Under the pieces are notes generated by a model. That model saw nothing but the letters and a program-made list of their open reading frames with translations. It did no database searches and had not been told where the DNA came from. Shown in pieces: positions 27,930-36,353 of a stretch of DNA of 64,000 nt. A program made the translations under genes and the position numbers. The DNA is from Lipingzhangella_A rawalii (GTDB taxonomy: Bacteria > Actinomycetota > Actinomycetes > Streptosporangiales > Streptosporangiaceae), in assembly GCF_031628175.1 (NCBI RefSeq), contig NZ_JAVLVT010000002.1, positions 62,001 to 126,000 of the forward strand, read 5' to 3'. How positions within the stretch are numbered: position 1 is the stretch's first letter; each line of letters opens with the position of its first letter.

Positions 27930-29474
27930 ATGCCTGCCCCCTCCTTCGATCTTCGCACCCGCCCCTGGCTGCTGACACGCCCGCTCGGTGTGGGAGCCGA
28001 GGTGAAGCAGCTCGGGCTGCACGACGTCCTCACGCACGCCCACGAGCTGGCGGATGTGGAGGTGCCGCTCCCGCCGGCCACCTCCGGGTTGTGGCGTCTC
28101 CTGGCGATGCTCACCGCCCGCGTTACCGGCCTGGACACCGCCGAGAACCAGGACGAGTGGCTGGAGCGGCGCGGCCAGCTGCTCCGCCGCGGACAGTTAC
28201 CGGAAGCGGACATCGACACCTATTTCTCCAGGTATGACCAGCGCTTTGATCTGTTCCACCCGGAGCGCCCCTGGATGCAGGACCCGCGGCTACGCGCCGA
28301 ATGCGGCAAGGCCGCGGGTGTGAACAAGCTGGTGTGGGGGCGCCCCGCCGGGAACAACGCGGTGTGGCTGGGCCACCATGTGGATGCCGACCCGGCGCCG
28401 GTCACCAGCGCCGAGGCCGCCTGGTCGCTGGTGGCCTGGCTGTACTACGGCGCCTCCGGCCTGTGTTCCCGCCGCGTCGTCGGCGACACCAGCAAGTCCA
28501 ACGTCACGGCCGGCCCGATCCGGCGGGTGGTGTCTTTCCACCCGGCCGGGCCGAGCCTGTTCCACTCGCTGGTGCTGAACATCCCCTACCCGGGAGACGA
28601 GACCGAGGACACTCCCGCCCCGTGGGAAACCCAGGAGCTGCCGGACCCGCTGGGCCTTCCACCCAGCGGGGAGGGTCTGGCCGGGGTGCTGGTGTCCCGC
28701 TACCGGCATGCGCTGCTCCTCGAGCCCAGCGCCGACGGTAGCGAGGTCACCGACGCCTGGATCACCTGGGCGTGGCGGCAGCCCGCACCGGACGTGCCCG
28801 ACCCCTACGTCATCTACGACACCAGCCAGGCCGGTGCACCCTACGCCCGGCGGGCCAGCGCCGACCGGGCGGTGTGGCGGGACCTGGACTCCCTCCTGCG
28901 CCCGAACAGCCGGGACGGGGGCGCCCGCCGCCCCGCGATTCTGGACCTGTGTGGGCCGAGCATGGACGTGCCCCGGGATATCCGCGACCAGTTGACGCTG
29001 CGGGCCTTCGGGTTCGAGCAGGACGGCCAGACCCGGGACCGGCAGTGGTTCGCCACCGCCACCCCGCCGGTCCTGCACTGGCTGACCGACGCGGAGGCCG
29101 GAGCCGAACCCGAGGCCACCAACCAGATCCTCCAGCTGCGCGATGCCGCCGAACAGTCCGGGCGGGCACTGCGCAAGGCGCTCGTCAACGGCTGGCAGAA
29201 GGCGATGGGGGTTGGCGAAGGCGAGGGGCCATGGGTGCGGCACGGCCTCCCCCGATACTGGCGACGCGCCGAACGGGAGTTCTGGCGCAGCGCCTTTGCC
29301 GAGTCCACCTCTGGCCCCGGAAACACCTTCATCCATCTCGCAGTGCAGGTGTTTGAGCACGTCACCGAGCCCTACGCCCGCCGTCCCCGCGTGGCCGAAG
29401 CCCTGGAGCAGGTACGCCGCGGCCTGTATTCCGGATGGGTCCCGCCCACCCCGCCTCCCGAGGAGCCCCAGTGA
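27930..29474 (+). CDS. cas8e: Cas8e (Cse1/CasA), type I-E Cascade large subunit
   Basis: The 514-aa large subunit of Cascade, which recognises the PAM and helps load Cas3. The typical N-terminal block FDLRTRPWLLTRP, the FHPERPWMQ and VNKLVW stretch, and the GLCSRR/GPIRR region are all present. The frame is open back to 27789, but ATG 27930, preceded by CGGAG, begins at the conserved N-terminus. The 144-base gap after cas3 is the only sizeable gap among the cas genes before cas1-cas2 and may hold an internal promoter. The stop overlaps cse2 by four bases (GTGA). Confidence 0.95.
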   Translation: MPAPSFDLRTRPWLLTRPLGVGAEVKQLGLHDVLTHAHELADVEVPLPPATSGLWRLLAMLTARVTGLDTAENQDEWLERRGQLLRRGQLPEADIDTYFSRYDQRFDLFHPERPWMQDPRLRAECGKAAGVNKLVWGRPAGNNAVWLGHHVDADPAPVTSAEAAWSLVAWLYYGASGLCSRRVVGDTSKSNVTAGPIRRVVSFHPAGPSLFHSLVLNIPYPGDETEDTPAPWETQELPDPLGLPPSGEGLAGVLVSRYRHALLLEPSADGSEVTDAWITWAWRQPAPDVPDPYVIYDTSQAGAPYARRASADRAVWRDLDSLLRPNSRDGGARRPAILDLCGPSMDVPRDIRDQLTLRAFGFEQDGQTRDRQWFATATPPVLHWLTDAEAGAEPEATNQILQLRDAAEQSGRALRKALVNGWQKAMGVGEGEGPWVRHGLPRYWRRAEREFWRSAFAESTSGPGNTFIHLAVQVFEHVTEPYARRPRVAEALEQVRRGLYSGWVPPTPPPEEPQ

Positions 29475-30193
29475 ACCCGAACCAGCTCGTGGCGACCGCG
29501 GATCGCATGGTCGCGCGTCTGAACACGATCATCGTCGACGACCCCGGCACCCGCGCGGCGTTACGGCGCGGACTGGGGCGCCCCCCGCAGGATCTCGCCA
29601 ACTTTCACGCGCACGCGGTCGTTGCGCCCTACCTGCCCACGTCCTGTGACGAGGCGACCGAACGCGCCTTCTACACCGTGGCCGCGCTGGTGGCCGCACA
29701 GCCCCGCAGCGCCCGAGACCAGGTGACCGACTCAGACGAGGCGGGCGAGGAGCCGGAACCTGCTCCGGACTCCGCCGGGGCGACCACATCGGGCGAGAGT
29801 GCCGCCGAAATCGTCACAGCCAGCCAAGCCGCCAGCAAGCACCGCCCGAACCTCGGCCAGACCCTGGCCTGGGCCGTGGAGCACGGGCACCTGACCAACA
29901 ATCCCAAGCGCGACCCGATCCGGGACCGGCTGCACGTCCTCGCCCGCTACCGCACCAATCGGCTGCACCGCGAACTCCCCAAGCTCATCGCCTACCTGCG
30001 GGGACAGCTGGTGCAGGTCGACTGGGGCTACCTACTACGCGACCTGGCCCGCTGGGAGCAGGACCGCGAACGGGTCGCCAAGGAGTGGGTGCAGCAGTAC
30101 CACCGGACCCGCGGACAGATCCAGCGCGCCCGCGAACGCACCCCCAACGCCGAGTCCGGTACCTCCGACAACCCCGGAAGCGAGCCCACATGA
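29471..30193 (+). CDS. casB: Cse2 (Cas11e/CasB), type I-E Cascade small subunit
   Basis: The 240-aa small subunit, present as a dimer in Cascade, that stabilises the R-loop. The conserved core is visible as ARRGLGRPP-like RAALRRGLGRPP near the N-terminus and RRLHRELPKLIAYLR-type sequence near residues 170-190. The middle (about 75-110) is a low-complexity acidic Ser/Thr/Glu insertion that makes it longer than the roughly 160-aa E. coli form. GTG 29471 overlaps the cas8e stop; the frame continues upstream without a better start. Confidence 0.92.
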   Translation: MNPNQLVATADRMVARLNTIIVDDPGTRAALRRGLGRPPQDLANFHAHAVVAPYLPTSCDEATERAFYTVAALVAAQPRSARDQVTDSDEAGEEPEPAPDSAGATTSGESAAEIVTASQAASKHRPNLGQTLAWAVEHGHLTNNPKRDPIRDRLHVLARYRTNRLHRELPKLIAYLRGQLVQVDWGYLLRDLARWEQDRERVAKEWVQQYHRTRGQIQRARERTPNAESGTSDNPGSEPT

Positions 30194-31326
30194 CCACACC
30201 GGCCTACCTCGACATTCACGCACTCCAGACCCTGCCCTACTCGAACGTGAACCGCGACGACCTCGGCATGCCCAAGGTTGTGGAGTACGGCGGCCGAGAG
30301 CGCACCCGAGTCTCCAGCCAGAGTTGGAAACGCGCTGTGCGCCACCAGGTGGAATCCCGACTCGGCGACCCCGCGGTGCGCACCCGCCGCATCATCCAGG
30401 CGGTCGCCGAGCGGCTCACCGCCCGCGGCTGGGACACCGAACTCGCCGAGGTGGCCGGCCGGCAGGTGGTGGCAGCCGCCGGCAAAGGTATCAAGCTGGA
30501 GCAGGACAAGGAGGGCCAGCCGCCCAGCACCTCGGTACTGCTGTATCTGCCCACGCCCGGGTTGGACGAGCTGGCCGAGCTGGCCGCGGCCCACGAGGGC
30601 CAGCTGCGTCCGCTCCTCGGCAAGAAGGACCCGAAGCCGGTGCTGCCCTCCGCGGAGATCACCGAGATCCTGCGGTCCCGCAACGCCACGATCAACCTGT
30701 TCGGGCGCATGCTGGCCGAGCTCCCCGGCGCGGATGTGGACGGCGCGGTGCAGTTCGCACACGCCTTCACCGTGCACGGCACCGAGGTGGAAACCGACTT
30801 CTTCACCGCCGTGGACGATATCGACAGCCCCGTCGACGACCACGGCAGCGCCCACATGAACGTGGGCCAGTTCAGCGCCGGCACCTTCTACCGCTACGCC
30901 AACATCAACCTCGCCACGCTGTACCAGAACCTCGGGGAGGACACGGCCGCGGCCCGCGAGCTGGTCACCGAATTCCTCGCCGCGTTCCTGGCGACCGTGC
31001 CCGGCGGGAAGCAGACCGCCACCGCCGCGATGACCATTCCCGAGCTGGTGCACGTCGCGGTGCGCGGCGACCGCCCGATCTCGTTCGCTCCCGCCTTCGA
31101 GCAGCCGGTCGCGAACACGCACGGCTACGCGGCGGCCGCCCGGGAACAGCTGTCCGGATACGCCGCACAGCTGCACCGGCTGTGGGGCACCGACGATCTG
31201 CACTACAGCGCGCACGCCGGCTTGGACACTGAGGACGACAAACTGCCGGGGCTGGGCCAGCGCCGGGAATCGTATCCGGTGCTGCGTTCCGAAGCGGTAG
31301 ACGCGGCCTTCGGAGCCGCGCAGTGA
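30190..31326 (+). CDS. cas7e: Cas7e (Cse4/CasC), Cascade backbone subunit
   Basis: The 378-aa backbone subunit that polymerises along the crRNA. Its start YLDIHALQTLPYSNVNRDD and the stretch RTRVSSQSWKRAVR are classical Cas7e signatures, as is NVGQFSAGTFYRYANINL in the centre. ATG 30190 overlaps the cse2 stop (ATGA). Length and motifs are normal for the family. Confidence 0.97.
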   Translation: MTTPAYLDIHALQTLPYSNVNRDDLGMPKVVEYGGRERTRVSSQSWKRAVRHQVESRLGDPAVRTRRIIQAVAERLTARGWDTELAEVAGRQVVAAAGKGIKLEQDKEGQPPSTSVLLYLPTPGLDELAELAAAHEGQLRPLLGKKDPKPVLPSAEITEILRSRNATINLFGRMLAELPGADVDGAVQFAHAFTVHGTEVETDFFTAVDDIDSPVDDHGSAHMNVGQFSAGTFYRYANINLATLYQNLGEDTAAARELVTEFLAAFLATVPGGKQTATAAMTIPELVHVAVRGDRPISFAPAFEQPVANTHGYAAAAREQLSGYAAQLHRLWGTDDLHYSAHAGLDTEDDKLPGLGQRRESYPVLRSEAVDAAFGAAQ

Positions 31327-32117
31327 GCGGGTTCCTGTTGCGGCTCGCCGGCCCGCTACAAAGCTGGGGCGAACACAGCGCCTACGGGGTGCGGGACACA
31401 CTGGCCTTCCCCAGCCGCTCCGCGCTGATCGGCATGTTCGCCGCCGCGCAGGGCCTGGAGCGCGGCGCTGACCTGTCCCGCTACACGCCGCTGCGGTTCA
31501 CCGTGCGGATCGACCAGCCCGGAACCCAGCTCGTCGACTTCCACACCGCGGGCGGCGGAATGCCGGCCAGCCGCACGGTCCCCACCGCCGAAGGCAAACG
31601 CAAAGGCGCGGAGGTGGCCACAATCGTGACCGAACGCAGCTACCTGTCCGGGGCCGTGTTCACCGTGGCCGTGACGGCACCCGTCGACCTCGGCGCGGAA
31701 ATCACCGGGGCGCTGTGCCGGCCGCACTGGCAGCCCTACCTCGGGCGGCGCAGCCACGTCCCCGACCCACCGCTGCTGCTGCGCCACCAAGTCGATGACC
31801 CGGTGGCGGAGCTGCGCAGCCGCGTACCGCTGCCGGTGTCGCGACGGCCACGCGACCCCACCGCCACCAGCGTTTCCGTGGACGTGGTGCACGAGGGCGA
31901 ACCGGAGGCCACGAACATGCCGGACGGGCAGCGCGCCCGGCACACCCTCAACGACATCCCGCGCAGCTTCGACTCCCAGCGCCGCTCCTACGCGGCCCGG
32001 GCGGTCACCGTGCTGCCCGAACGGCTTCCGGCCGAGCTGTGCACCTGGCAGAACCACCAGAAGTACCTCGACCAGCTCTACAACTACGCCGCGGAGGGGA
32101 CATGGCCGTCTGGCTGA
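31323..32117 (+). CDS. cas5e: Cas5e (CasD), Cascade crRNA 5'-handle binding subunit
   Basis: The 264-aa Cas5e binds the 5' handle of the crRNA. It begins FLLRLAGPLQSWGEHS, the hallmark of Cas5e, and continues TLAFPSRSALIGMFAAAQG and FHTAGGG. Its GTG start overlaps the cas7e stop, and its end overlaps cas6e by 16 bases. Confidence 0.96.
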   Translation: MSGFLLRLAGPLQSWGEHSAYGVRDTLAFPSRSALIGMFAAAQGLERGADLSRYTPLRFTVRIDQPGTQLVDFHTAGGGMPASRTVPTAEGKRKGAEVATIVTERSYLSGAVFTVAVTAPVDLGAEITGALCRPHWQPYLGRRSHVPDPPLLLRHQVDDPVAELRSRVPLPVSRRPRDPTATSVSVDVVHEGEPEATNMPDGQRARHTLNDIPRSFDSQRRSYAARAVTVLPERLPAELCTWQNHQKYLDQLYNYAAEGTWPSG

Positions 32118-32749
32118 CGAGGATTACCCCCGACCCCCGGTCCGCCGAAGCCCGGGCCGACCTGGCGCAGGCCGGCAACCTGCACCGGCGCCTCATGAAA
32201 CTCCTGCCGCCGACGGAACTCGGCGACAGCCCCCGCCAGGCCGCCGGGTTGCTGTTTCGTGTGGAGGAGTCCCGCTCGGGCACCACGATCCTCGCCCAGA
32301 GCACCCACCACCTCGTCGCGGACCAGCTCCCGGACGGCTACGGACAGCTGGAACACCGGGAACTCACCCCGCTATTGGAGGCACTGGAGGTGGGCCGCGT
32401 GGTGCGCTACCGGATCGTCGCCAGCCCCACCAAACGCCTCGGGCGCTCCAAACAGCGCGGTGTCAGCGAGACCACCATCCCGCTGCGTGGACCGGACGCC
32501 GACGCATGGTGGTACAGCCGCGCGCGCAACCACGGCCTGGAACCGCGGTCGGTGACGGCCCAGGACCGGAACGACTCCGTGGACCGTTCCCGCGGTCGGC
32601 GCATCCGGCACGCCGCGGTCCAGTTCCAGGGGGTGGCCACCGTGACAGATCCGGCCTCGGCACGAGAAGCCGTACTGCACGGCATCGGCCGCGGCAAGTC
32701 GCACGGCTGCGGGCTGCTCAGCCTCGCACTCGCGGGCGGCCCGGAATGA
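32102..32749 (+). CDS. cas6e: Cas6e (CasE), crRNA-processing endoribonuclease
   Basis: The 215-aa RAMP endoribonuclease cleaves the repeat at the base of its hairpin. It starts MAVWLTRITPDPRS with the expected early NLHRRLMKLLP stretch containing the catalytic-type histidine, and ends with a glycine-rich loop GIGRGKSHGCGLLSLA typical of Cas6e. ATG 32102 lies inside the end of cas5e. The repeats here carry the 6-bp stem with GCGA loop that this enzyme is expected to bind. Confidence 0.96.
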   Translation: MAVWLTRITPDPRSAEARADLAQAGNLHRRLMKLLPPTELGDSPRQAAGLLFRVEESRSGTTILAQSTHHLVADQLPDGYGQLEHRELTPLLEALEVGRVVRYRIVASPTKRLGRSKQRGVSETTIPLRGPDADAWWYSRARNHGLEPRSVTAQDRNDSVDRSRGRRIRHAAVQFQGVATVTDPASAREAVLHGIGRGKSHGCGLLSLALAGGPE

Positions 32750-33738
32750 GTCCCCCGAGCGAAGCGGAGGCGCGCCGAAAACTCGCCGCGCCGACTCTGG
32801 CGATGCTGCCTCGAATCTCGGACGGGCTGTCGTTCCTCTACATCGACATCGCCCGGGTGGAACAGACCGAGACCGGCGTGTGCGCCACGATCGAGACGCA
32901 GGACGGCCACCCGGAACGCACCCACCTGCCCACCGCCGCGCTCGCCTGCGTGCTGCTCGGCCCGGGGACCTCCATCACCCAACGGGCCTTGACCACCCTC
33001 ATGCGGCACGGCACCACCGTGATCGCCGTAGGCGCGGGCGGAGTGCGCTGCTACGGCGGAATCCAGCCCACGGACCGCACCACCCGGTGGCTGGAACGGC
33101 AGGCTCACGCCTGGGCCGACCCCACCAGCCGGCTGGATGTGGCGCGACGGATGTACGAACTGCGGTTCCGGGAAGACATCGAACCCGGCACCCCCGTGGC
33201 GAGCATGCGCGGCACCGAGGGCAAGCGGATGCAGGCGCTGTACCGCGCGCTGGCGCAGCGGCACGCGATCGGACGGTTCAAACGCAGCTACAACCCGGAC
33301 GACTGGGAAGACCAGGACCCGGTGAACCGGGCACTGTCTGCGGTGAGCGCGGCAATGTACGGCGTTTCGCACGCGGTGATCGCTCACCTGGGGTGCAGCC
33401 CCGGCCTGGGCTTCATCCACGCGGGAAAACACCACGCGCTGGTATATGACTTGGCGGATCTCTACAAGGCCGAGTTCACCGTGCCGCTAGCGTTCTCCCT
33501 GCACGATTCGACGAATCCGGAGGCGGAAGCGCGCCGCCGACTCCGCGAAGACTTCCGGCTCTATCGCCTGCTGCCCCGCATGGTCGGCGACCTGCAATGG
33601 CTCCTCGATCCGGATCAGCCCGGGCTGGAAGAACGCGAGGACGACGAGGAGGAGGGGCCGGCACGGATCGTTGAACTGTGGGACCCGGAGCACGGCTGTG
33701 TGGCCGGCGGGGTGAACTACGGCGACGGTGTGGACTAG
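32746..33738 (+). CDS. cas1: Cas1e, CRISPR integrase
   Basis: The 330-aa integrase that, with Cas2, inserts new spacers at the leader. The metal ligands are visible at E158 (MRGTEGKRM), H225 (GFIHAGKHH) and D238 (VYDLADLYK), with the same mutual spacing as E. coli E141, H208 and D221. ATG 32746 overlaps the cas6e stop (ATGA). An acidic tail after residue about 300 (EEREDDEEEG) is longer than in E. coli. The adaptation module appears intact. Confidence 0.97.
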   Translation: MSPPSEAEARRKLAAPTLAMLPRISDGLSFLYIDIARVEQTETGVCATIETQDGHPERTHLPTAALACVLLGPGTSITQRALTTLMRHGTTVIAVGAGGVRCYGGIQPTDRTTRWLERQAHAWADPTSRLDVARRMYELRFREDIEPGTPVASMRGTEGKRMQALYRALAQRHAIGRFKRSYNPDDWEDQDPVNRALSAVSAAMYGVSHAVIAHLGCSPGLGFIHAGKHHALVYDLADLYKAEFTVPLAFSLHDSTNPEAEARRRLREDFRLYRLLPRMVGDLQWLLDPDQPGLEEREDDEEEGPARIVELWDPEHGCVAGGVNYGDGVD

Positions 33739-33750
33739 GCGGAGGTCGAC

Positions 33751-34092
33751 GTGGCGAACATGGTGGTGATCTCAACAGCCGCCGTTCCGGAGCACGTCCG
33801 TGGGGCGCTGAGCCGCTGGATGGTCGAACCGCGGGCCGGGCTGTACGTGGGCACGCTCTCGGCGCGGGTCCGGGAACACCTGTGGGACGTGGTGTGTGCC
33901 TCCCTCGGCGAAGGCTCCGCGGTGTGTATTCATCCCACCGACACCGAACAGCGCTTCCACATGCGCACGGCCGGGCCGCAGCGGCGGGAGATCGTTGACT
34001 ACGACGGGCTCCAGCTTGTGCAGATGAACCCAGCGGCGGAACCGGAAGACCCAGACGACTCCCTGAAACCACCTGTGCCCCCGGGATGGTAG
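33751..34092 (+). CDS. cas2: Cas2e, CRISPR adaptation subunit
   Basis: The 113-aa type I-E Cas2 (starting MANMVVISTAAVPEHVRG) bridges two Cas1 dimers during spacer integration. The GTG start follows GGAGG by five bases. The conserved GLYVGTLSARVREHLWDVV segment is present, and the C-terminal tail is acidic and Pro-rich. It ends 106 bases before array 3 and is the last gene of the cas operon. Confidence 0.96.
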   Translation: MANMVVISTAAVPEHVRGALSRWMVEPRAGLYVGTLSARVREHLWDVVCASLGEGSAVCIHPTDTEQRFHMRTAGPQRREIVDYDGLQLVQMNPAAEPEDPDDSLKPPVPPGW

Positions 34093-34148
34093 CTAGCTCC
34101 AGTAACTGTGAGTCATGTGTCAGATACAGTCACTGCCAGATCGCCGCG

Positions 34149-34198
34149 AATTCTGGTTACAAATGAATAACACGCTACGTTGGTGCAGGTAATCTGGT
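34149..34198 (+). promoter_or_regulatory. CRISPR array 3 leader, proximal conserved part
   Basis: TTACAAA, AATAAC, GGTGCAGG and ATCTGGT occupy the same positions before the first repeat as in the other two leaders. This copy is the most diverged of the three. Confidence 0.78.
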
Positions 34199-35447
34199 GT
34201 GCGCCCCACGCGAGTGGGGATGGACCGTATTTGGGGGATCAAAGACGATCGTGGGGTTCGTGCGCCCCACGCGAGTGGGGATGGACCTCCCGGTTCTGCG
34301 GTGACGGTCGTGAGCCCTCAGTGCGCCCCACGCGAGTGGGGATGGACCGTCCTTAATGAACCGCTTGATTACTTCAGGCAGGTGCGCCCCACGCGAGTGG
34401 GGATGGACCGTTTTACTTGACTTCGATAACGGCCGGTACCCTGTGCGCCCCACGCGAGTGGGGATGGACCGTCTACCGCTACCACCGAGGGGCGGCTGTC
34501 ATGGTGCGCCCCACGCGAGTGGGGATGGACCGTCCTTCGGACGTACCACTGCGAGGACGGCCCGGTGCGCCCCACGCGAGTGGGGATGGACCGCCTCACT
34601 GGCCGACCGCCCACTCGCCGAGCTCGTGCGCCCCACGCGAGTGGGGATGGACCGTCAGATGCTGGCTCGCCGCGGCGATGATGCTGGTGCGCCCCACGCG
34701 AGTGGGGATGGACCTACGCCGACGCCCAGCCTCGCCTCCCGCCTCCGGTGCGCCCCACGCGAGTGGGGATGGACCATGTGTGGAGTGAGGACACCCGACC
34801 CTTACGGGGTGCGCCCCACGCGAGTGGGGATGGACCATGTGTGGAGTGAGGACACCCGACCCTTACGGGGTGCGCCCCACGCGAGTGGGGATGGACCGCC
34901 ACGACGGGCGTTCTTGTGTCCGGTGATCGGGTGCGCCCCACGCGAGTGGGGATGGACCTCCACTTTGGTGCACCCGCTGTCCTGCCTCCCTGGTGCGCCC
35001 CACGCGAGTGGGGATGGACCGGCCAACCAGGCGCTGCGGATCTTCGTGGGGCAGTGCGCCCCACGCGAGTGGGGATGGACCGTAGTAGTCCCCAGTGGGG
35101 AGGAGGTCGGATAGGTGCGCCCCACGCGAGTGGGGATGGGCCGTCCGCCAGCCCCCGCCTGCGGTTCATGCCAGGGTGCGCCCCACGCGAGTGGGGATGG
35201 GCCTGATCTTCTGAGCTTCCCCGCTCCCGGGATAGGGTGCGCCCCACGCGAGTGGGGATGGGCCCTGTCCTACGCTGCTTCCGCAGCAGGTTTTTGCGTG
35301 CGCCCCACGCGAGTGGGGATGGACCTTGTGGTGGTTATTTTGGCCGTTTGCGGTCAGAGTGCGCCCCACGCGAGTGGGGATGGACCGCCCGGGACGGGCA
35401 AGACCACGACGAGCGTCCTGTGCGCCCCACGCGAATAGGGATAGATC
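34199..35447 (+). CRISPR. CRISPR array 3, type I-E, 21 repeats and 20 spacers
   Basis: 28-base repeats run from 34199 to 35420 with a 61-base period, except for one 34-base spacer at 34959-34992. Spacers 10 and 11 (34776-34808 and 34837-34869) are identical. Three successive old repeats (35115, 35176, 35237) share an A-to-G change at position 26. The final repeat (35420-35447) is degenerate (CCCCACGCGAATAGGG, then ATAGATC). Spacer 20 (35387-35419) reads as a P-loop coding sequence. Confidence 0.98.
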
Positions 35448-35645
35448 GCAGATGACGGCGATGACCTGGCGATGCCAGGGCGTGCACCCTAGGGCGCCCA
35501 GCGCCCGACGCCGCCGGCGGCCAAGACGGCGCGGGTGGTTCACCGCAGTCATTGGTGCCGCGTTTCCTGAAGTATCCGGGGCTCGAGCTCTCCTATCTTC
35601 CGGCGGGTGTTGGCCGCGCGCGGTGTCGGGCACTTGGGGCGCCCC
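35448..35645. other. CRISPR array 3 trailer
   Basis: It begins GCAGATGACGGCGATGACC, matching the orphan trailer at 38463 and the start of the array 2 trailer. The segment 35567-35618 matches 24534-24585 in inverted orientation. An IS3-like element starts at its right edge. No gene is seen. Confidence 0.65.
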
Positions 35646-35698
35646 GAGGTTTCCGGACAGGACTCCCACAGGATGCTCTTTAATGGAAACAAGAGAGC

Positions 35699-36067
35699 TT
35701 GAGAAAAGTAAATAAATACTCGCCGAATTTTCGCAAGGAAGAAATAAAATGGGATATTTAGGCGCAGCGTCCAACTAGGCAGATTGCTAGGGATTTGAGA
35801 TCAACCCTGAAGAGCCTTCGTGACTGGGTTCGGAAATATCGTCGTGAACACGCAGACGAACCCGCCTCCCTCAATCTGTCGGACCGCGCGCGGCTTAGAG
35901 ATCTCGAAATCATCAACCATCAGCAGGAAATGGAGATCGAGTTCCCGAAAAAAACCGACAGCACACCTCCCGAAGTATTTCCCGTAAGTGATATATACGA
36001 GCTAATCGAAACCATACACTTCGATGGCAATGCGACGTACGCGTATCTCGCCATATCTCATGTGTGA
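35699..36067 (+). pseudogene. IS3-family OrfA remnant
   Basis: From TTG 35699 the frame reads RKVNKYSPNFRKEE, then meets a TAG at 35759-35761, and continues RPTRQIARDLRSTLKSLRDW and VRKYRREHADEP. This is the helix-turn-helix and leucine-zipper part of an IS3 OrfA. The premature stop and the eroded C-terminal end (the usual ERDILKKA-type motif is lost) make it inactive. Confidence 0.8.
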
Positions 36068-36350
36068 CCCCCTGGGAGTGTCTCGCTCGGACTACTAGTA
36101 ATGGCGAGCGCGAACGGAATCAGTAACCGTTCAGCGTCGCGATTACGTGAAACTCCTGATTGCGAAATCGCTTGAGTGTTCCGATGAGACCTAGGGCCAC
36201 CGCCGTGTCCATTCCCAGCTCCAACGCTGGGGGAAGGTCGAAGTCGAGCTGGTGCGCCTACTGATTGGCCGAACGAACCTGGTGGCCTGCCAGGTGCGTT
36301 CCCAACCGGTGGTGATTACCGCCTCGGTCCACGATGCGCAGATCCCAGAC
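36060..36350 (+). pseudogene. IS3-family OrfB transposase remnant, N-terminal part
   Basis: The frame from ATG 36060 gives CDPLGVSRSDY, two stops, then WRARTESVTVQRRDYVKLL, GHRRVHSQLQRWGK and ELVRLL..NLVACQ. These match the HTH_21 region of IS3 OrfB. Several in-frame stops occur, and the sequence is broken at the IS5-like insertion. Confidence 0.78.
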
Positions 36351-36353
36351 TTA

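Noticed and set aside
31795..33738. 647-codon frame that seems to fuse an unknown protein to Cas1
   Set aside because: The part before 32746 is out of frame with cas5e and cas6e. The ATGA overlap at 32746 and the Cas1 N-terminus define the true gene.
24993..34092. Idea that the cas operon is a new subtype
   Set aside because: Gene order and motifs are those of standard type I-E; the long Cse2 insert and acidic Cas1 tail are only lineage variations.
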